Of a DNA stretch of 9,017 bases, positions 5,533 to 9,017 are shown in pieces. Positions within the stretch are counted from its first letter, which is position 1. Every line of letters begins with the position of its first letter. The stretch comes from an uncultured Oscillospiraceae bacterium. Its GTDB lineage: Bacteria > Bacillota > Clostridia > Oscillospirales > Acutalibacteraceae. The stretch is from contig CAJKXG010000041.1 in assembly GCA_905203795.1 (NCBI GenBank), positions 1 through 9,017 on the forward strand. Reading direction: 5' to 3'. The notes under the pieces were generated by a model that searched no databases, was not told the origin of the DNA, and saw only the letters and a list, made by a program, of their open reading frames with translations. A program made the position numbers and the translations under genes.

Positions 5533-6675
5533 ATGGCAAGTTTGTCCCTGAAGAACATTTATAAGAAATACCCCGGCGGCGTTGTGGCGGTTTCCGATTT
5601 TAATCTGGAAATCAAGGATAAGGAATTCATCATCCTGGTCGGTCCTTCCGGCTGCGGTAAATCCACCACGCTGCGCATGATCGCCGGTCTGGAGGAGATC
5701 ACCGAAGGTGAGCTGTACATCGGCGACAAGATGGTCAACGATGTGGCGCCGAAGGATCGCGATATCGCGATGGTGTTCCAGAACTACGCGCTGTATCCGC
5801 ACATGACCGTGTTTGACAACATGGCGTTCGGTCTGAAGCTGCGCAAGACCCCGAAGGATGAGATCCGCCGCCGCGTGGAAGAGGCTGCGCGCATCCTCGA
5901 TATCGCTCACCTGCTCGACAGAAAGCCGAAGGCGTTGTCCGGCGGTCAGCGTCAGCGTGTGGCGCTCGGTCGTGCTATCGTGCGTGAGCCGAAGGTCTTC
6001 CTGCTCGACGAACCGCTGTCCAACTTGGACGCGAAGCTGCGTGCGCAGATGCGTACCGAGTTGTCCAAGCTGCATGCCAAACTGGGTACCACCTTCATCT
6101 ACGTTACCCACGACCAGACCGAAGCTATGACCATGGGCGACCGCATCGTGGTTATGAAAGACGGTTTCATCCAGCAGGTCGATAACCCGCAGGTGCTGTA
6201 CACCAAGCCGTGCAACATGTTCGTCGCCGGCTTCATCGGCAGCCCGCAAATGAACTTCATCGATTCCAAGCTGGTCAAGAAAGACGGCAAATTCATGGTG
6301 GAATTCGGCACGGAGGACACCAAGTCCACCCGCGGCACGAAGTACTATATCCCGTTGCCCGAATCCAAGAACGAGGGCGGTGCTCTGGAAGAGTATGTGG
6401 ATAAGGAAGTCATCATGGGCATCCGTCCGGAAGACGTCCACGACGAGCCTCGTCTGCTGGAAGAGTTTGCGGATTGCAAGGTCAACGCCGAAGTGGAAGT
6501 GACCGAGCTGATGGGTGCGGAGACGTTCCTGTATCTGAACGTCGAAGGCTACAGCTTCACCGCGCGCGTGGAGCCGACCTCCACGGCGCGTCCGGGCGAC
6601 ACCATCGAAGTGGCGCTGGAGAATGTCAAGATTCACCTGTTCGACAAAGAGACCGAGCGCGTGATCTGCAACTGA
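5533..6675 (+). CDS. msmK: Sugar ABC transporter ATP-binding protein, MalK/MsmK/UgpC type
   Basis: This 380-residue cytoplasmic ATPase powers import of oligosaccharides or other carbohydrates by binding the coupling helices of two permeases. Visible motifs in order are Walker [10 protein letters not shown] (37-45), Q-loop Gln83 in [13 protein letters not shown], signature [14 protein letters not shown] (135-148), Walker B VFLLDE (155-160), D-loop SNLD (163-166) and switch His193 in [12 protein letters not shown]-terminal regulatory OB-fold region (about 235-380, with IMGIRPEDV) marks the MalK subfamily. No permease or binding-protein gene is adjacent, so it is probably a shared ATPase serving several sugar transporters, as known for MsmK in streptococci. 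Codon use differs from the neighbours: CGT and CGC for Arg, GGT for Gly and AAG for Lys dominate, as in highly expressed genes. GGGAGG at 5518-5523 supports the start. Confidence 0.94.
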   Translation: MASLSLKNIYKKYPGGVVAVSDFNLEIKDKEFIILVGPSGCGKSTTLRMIAGLEEITEGELYIGDKMVNDVAPKDRDIAMVFQNYALYPHMTVFDNMAFGLKLRKTPKDEIRRRVEEAARILDIAHLLDRKPKALSGGQRQRVALGRAIVREPKVFLLDEPLSNLDAKLRAQMRTELSKLHAKLGTTFIYVTHDQTEAMTMGDRIVVMKDGFIQQVDNPQVLYTKPCNMFVAGFIGSPQMNFIDSKLVKKDGKFMVEFGTEDTKSTRGTKYYIPLPESKNEGGALEEYVDKEVIMGIRPEDVHDEPRLLEEFADCKVNAEVEVTELMGAETFLYLNVEGYSFTARVEPTSTARPGDTIEVALENVKIHLFDKETERVICN

Positions 6676-6690
6676 TCAAGTCATATAAGA

Positions 6691-6721
6691 AAGCCCGCCG
6701 AGTTCCCTCGGCGGGCTTTTT
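6691..6721 (+). terminator. Bidirectional terminator between the ABC ATPase and U32 genes
   Basis: A 12-bp perfect stem, AAGCCCGCCGAG (6691-6702) with CTCGGCGGGCTT (6707-6718), has a TTCC tetraloop and ends in a run of five T (6717-6721). On the - strand the stem is followed by TTTCTTATA, so it can also stop the convergent operon that ends at 6783. Confidence 0.93.
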
Positions 6722-6782
6722 GTGCGTTTATATGAGCGGTGATGTATGCCAGTGTCGGTTGTTTGTGCGCCGTAGTGGATGG

Positions 6783-8048
6783 TCATTCCCCGCAAAGCGC
6801 GGCGGCGCATTCAAGTCGGGTCGATTGCCCGCCGCAGGCGCGGCGCAGGAGAGCGCCGGGGACGACAGGGCGCGGGCAGGGGATGGCACAGCGCATGGTA
6901 GGATGCGGTGCGGATTCGATGGAATTGCCGTCCTCATCGATCATCGACACGACCTCGAGTGGGAACGGCGGCACATTCGGCTGCCGCACATCCAGCGTTT
7001 CTCCCACAAAAAAGCGGTTGCGTTGGCGTACATATAACACGCCGTCACGCCACTCTTCCGCGACCGCCGCCACCTGCCAGTGCCGAATATAGCCGCCTGC
7101 CGATAAATTTTGCTGCGGCATACCGAAATAAAACCCCGTGCCGTAAGGGCGGTGGCTCACTTTTTCCAATTCTTCAAGCATCCACGGCGCGGGCACGTAA
7201 TCCGCCGAACAGCAGCTCGCCAGATACCCGTCCACCGCCGCGCGGTACGCGCCGGTCACGGTGGCGACATAATACGCCGCCTTGGCGCGCCCTTCGATCT
7301 TGAAGGACGTCACGCCCGCTTGTGCCAGCGCGGGCAGGTGCGCCAGCATGTTCAGGTCGTTCGCGTTGAACACGAAACTCCCCTCGTCGGTTTGCTCCAG
7401 CGTCAATTCGCGGTCGGGATGTTCCGCCTCGGTCAAATGATACCGCCAGCGGCAGGGTTGGGCGCAATCGCCGTGGTTGGCGTCACGCCCGACCAGATAG
7501 TTCGAGAGCAGACACCGCCCCGAAAACGACATGCACATCGCGCCGTGCACAAAGCATTCCAATTCCAGCGCGGGACTGGTGCGCGCGCGGATCTCGGCGA
7601 TCTCGTCCAACGATAACTCCCGCGCCAGCACGACACGCGACGCGCCCTGATCGTATAATTCCTGCGCCGTGGCGTAGTTGACCACGCCGAATTGCGTGGA
7701 TACGTGCAGCGGCAGCGACGGTGCAAGCCGCTTGACGGCGCGCATCACGCCGAAATCCGCGACGATCAACGCATCCGCGCCTGCGTCGCACACCTGCTCC
7801 AGATAGGCGGGCAGGCGGTCAATTTCCGCGTTGCGCGGCAGGATGTTGCAGGTGACATACACGGGCACCCCGACGGCGTGCGCCTTCGCCACCGCCGCTT
7901 TCAGCCCCGCCTGATCAAAGTTGGCGGGAGCGGTGCGCATACCGTATTCGGAAGCGGCCAGATACACCGCGTCTGCGCCGAATTGCAGTGCCGCGTCCAG
8001 CCGCTCCATATCGCCGGCGGGGGCAAGCACCTCGGGGATTTTGCGCAT
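6783..8048 (-). CDS. U32-family protein, probable tRNA uridine 5-hydroxylation factor (TrhP/YrrO-like)
   Basis: This 421-residue cytosolic protein was historically called a peptidase or collagenase. Homologues TrhP (E. coli YegQ, B. subtilis YrrN/YrrO) are needed for 5-hydroxyuridine at the tRNA wobble position. It opens with VLAPAGDMERLDAALQFGAD, typical of the family barrel. The U32 signature ECFVHGAMCMSFSGRCLLS lies at about 164-182, followed by GDCAQPCRWRY, giving Cys172, Cys179, Cys195 and Cys199, the set expected to hold an iron-sulfur cluster. Its length is that of YrrO rather than the shorter YrrN, and no second U32 gene lies next to it. AGGAGG (8056-8061) precedes the ATG at 8048; the frame continues upstream but through the neighbouring gene. 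The position downstream of mltG matches the B. subtilis mltG-yrrM-yrrN-yrrO order. tRNA hydroxylation is inferred from family and context; a protease role is less likely. Confidence 0.9.
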   Translation of the reverse strand: MRKIPEVLAPAGDMERLDAALQFGADAVYLAASEYGMRTAPANFDQAGLKAAVAKAHAVGVPVYVTCNILPRNAEIDRLPAYLEQVCDAGADALIVADFGVMRAVKRLAPSLPLHVSTQFGVVNYATAQELYDQGASRVVLARELSLDEIAEIRARTSPALELECFVHGAMCMSFSGRCLLSNYLVGRDANHGDCAQPCRWRYHLTEAEHPDRELTLEQTDEGSFVFNANDLNMLAHLPALAQAGVTSFKIEGRAKAAYYVATVTGAYRAAVDGYLASCCSADYVPAPWMLEELEKVSHRPYGTGFYFGMPQQNLSAGGYIRHWQVAAVAEEWRDGVLYVRQRNRFFVGETLDVRQPNVPPFPLEVVSMIDEDGNSIESAPHPTMRCAIPCPRPVVPGALLRRACGGQSTRLECAAALCGE

Positions 8049-8062
8049 GGTGTGACCTCCTG

Positions 8063-8260
8063 TCATTGCTTGGCGGCGATGGCATATTCGTCGTCCAGCC
8101 GATAATACGGGCAGACGTAGTGCGCGTCGCTCATCAGACGTGCCGTTTCGTCCTCGTCCATGTTCACGGCGCACATATAGCAATCATACTCATCGTCGAA
8201 AATGTAATAGCTGCAAAGTTGGCAGTCGCTGCTGCGCTGCGGCGTGTGTCTGGCGGACAC
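8063..8260 (-). CDS. Small Cys-rich acidic protein, resembles DUF6472 family
   Basis: This 65-residue soluble protein has cysteines at 13, 16, 27, 30 and 50 in the pattern CxxC-x10-CxxC plus a later CPYYR. It is rich in Asp, Glu and Tyr (YYIFDDEYDCYMC, VNMDEDE, LDDEYAI). I associate this pattern with the short clostridial proteins annotated DUF6472, from memory and not from a search. The two CxxC pairs suggest a zinc or iron-sulfur site, which is inference. The start is a GTG at 8260; a GGAG core lies at 8269-8272 with an 8-base gap, and no ATG is available in frame nearby. It sits between mltG (45 bases upstream) and the U32 gene (14 bases downstream), and the U32 ribosome binding site lies in that 14-base gap, so all three are probably co-transcribed. 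Confidence 0.82.
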   Translation of the reverse strand: MSARHTPQRSSDCQLCSYYIFDDEYDCYMCAVNMDEDETARLMSDAHYVCPYYRLDDEYAIAAKQ

Positions 8261-8305
8261 GATGATCGCTCCTTTTGGTGGGATTTCCCGCGAATGTTCG
8301 GCGCT

Positions 8306-9017
8306 TCAGTCGGCGTGGACGCCGATGCTGTGCTCGCGGCAGACCGCCATGTGCTGTGCGTAGGTTTTCGAGTAATATGTAATCCCCGTCGTGTAATCGG
8401 TGGCGAAGAAATAGCAGCCCTCGACTTCCTCCTCATCGGAGGGGGACAGCGCCGCCAGCAAGGCGGCCAGCCCCGGGTTGCCGATCGCCCCGACAGGCAG
8501 CCCGCGGCATGTATACATGTCATACGCGTCTTTGTCAAATGTCACGCCGGAGGGCGACGCCTGTAATTTTTTCAGGTATCCCCATCCCGTGTCGCATTGC
8601 AGTTTGGGATATTCGGCGGGGTTGTCCAGCCGATTTTGCAGCACGCGCGCCACCCGCTTCATGTCCTGCGCGTAGCCGACCTCCGCCTGCACGATGGAGG
8701 CGAACGTCACCACGTCGTCCAGCGAACGATTGCCGAGCTGTTCTGTGTACGGTGCGAGGCGGTTCTCGAAATTGTCGAGAAACCGCCGCAGTGCCGCTTC
8801 GCCTGAGCAGTTGAGGTAGAACTCATATGTGTCGGGGAACAGATACCCCTCCAGCCGAAACGCCCGCCCTTCTGCGTCGGCGGGCAGATCGGCAGCGAAA
8901 GCGTATGCCGAGATATCGGCGGTCTGCACTGCCTGATAAAAGTCCGCGGCGGCACACACGCCGCTTTGTTCCAGAAGCGCGGCGATCTCATCCACCGTGT
9001 AGCCTTCCGGCACGGTC
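8306..9017 (-). CDS. mltG: MltG-type endolytic murein transglycosylase, C-terminal part (5' end outside window)
   Basis: The visible 237 codons are the C-terminal, extracytoplasmic part of a YceG/MltG-like lytic transglycosylase, which cuts nascent peptidoglycan strands and so helps set glycan length. The frame is open to the window edge: codons before 9013 read ...T-V-P-E-G-Y-T-V, the usual family motif, so the GTG at 9013 is an internal valine and not a start. Further motifs are LEGYLFPDTYEF, ASIVQAEVG (whose Glu before Val aligns with the catalytic glutamate of E. coli MltG, as I align it), VLQNRLDN followed by LQCDTGWGYL, and GLPVGAIGNPGLAALLAALSP. The end near YYSKTYAQHM is normal, so the C terminus is complete. 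The N-terminal cytoplasmic part and membrane helix should lie beyond 9017. It is the first visible gene of a three-gene - strand unit. Confidence 0.93.
   Translation of the reverse strand, partial: TVPEGYTVDEIAALLEQSGVCAAADFYQAVQTADISAYAFAADLPADAEGRAFRLEGYLFPDTYEFYLNCSGEAALRRFLDNFENRLAPYTEQLGNRSLDDVVTFASIVQAEVGYAQDMKRVARVLQNRLDNPAEYPKLQCDTGWGYLKKLQASPSGVTFDKDAYDMYTCRGLPVGAIGNPGLAALLAALSPSDEEEVEGCYFFATDYTTGITYYSKTYAQHMAVCREHSIGVHAD

Noticed and set aside
5485..6636. A 383-codon open frame on the - strand covering nearly all of the ABC ATPase gene
   Set aside because: The + strand frame carries every ABC ATPase motif. The antisense frame is open only because the biased codon use of that gene avoids TTA, CTA and TCA; its translation is His/Arg/Gln-rich without a recognisable domain, and it has no ribosome binding site.
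6783..8183. Longer 466-residue form of the U32 protein starting at 8183
   Set aside because: The extra 45 residues run through the Cys-rich gene in another frame, and the AGGAGG site lies just before the ATG at 8048, where the family N terminus begins.
8306..9013. Complete 235-residue protein starting with the GTG at 9013
   Set aside because: The frame stays open to the window edge and the codon is the Val of the MltG VPEG motif, so the gene is simply cut by the window.

Overview
The window looks like a chromosomal segment from a GC-rich, gut-type clostridium (Bacillota, probably Oscillospiraceae/Ruminococcaceae). This is inferred from the strong AGGAGG-type ribosome binding sites, the mostly G/C third codon positions, several small proteins of clostridial uncharacterised families, and an mltG - small gene - U32 peptidase order that echoes the mltG-yrrM-yrrN-yrrO cluster of Bacillus subtilis. 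No RNA gene, phage gene, insertion sequence or CRISPR array is visible. No gene-free stretch exceeds about 180 bases.

Left part (1-1985, + strand): a small six-cysteine protein preceded by two kinds of short repeat and followed by a clear terminator. Next comes a two-gene unit of an ECF-type RNA polymerase sigma factor and a single-pass membrane protein whose coding regions overlap by 14 bases. The second protein has the layout of an anti-sigma factor, but its outer domain is not one I can name.

Middle (2041-5368): an alpha-phosphoglucomutase/phosphomannomutase gene on the - strand ends at a terminator shared with the convergent anti-sigma-like gene. It has a good sigma-A promoter and faces away from a + strand gene for a membrane-anchored DUF4830 protein. 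A 15-bp hairpin closes that gene. A promoter partly overlapped by an inverted repeat then leads into an RsuA-type 16S rRNA pseudouridine synthase.

Right part (5369-9017): an unaccompanied MalK/MsmK/UgpC-type sugar ABC transporter ATPase on the + strand has visibly different, high-expression-style codon use and ends at a bidirectional terminator. Facing it on the - strand is an operon of mltG (its 5' end lies outside the window), a 65-residue cysteine-rich protein, and a U32-family protein that resembles the tRNA-uridine hydroxylation factor TrhP/YrrO.

Most of this is housekeeping: glucose-phosphate metabolism, sugar uptake energy, ribosome and tRNA modification, and peptidoglycan synthesis. 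I found no clear new multi-gene system. The least explained parts are the sigma/anti-sigma-like pair, the small cysteine-rich gene between mltG and the U32 gene, and the repeats at the left edge.
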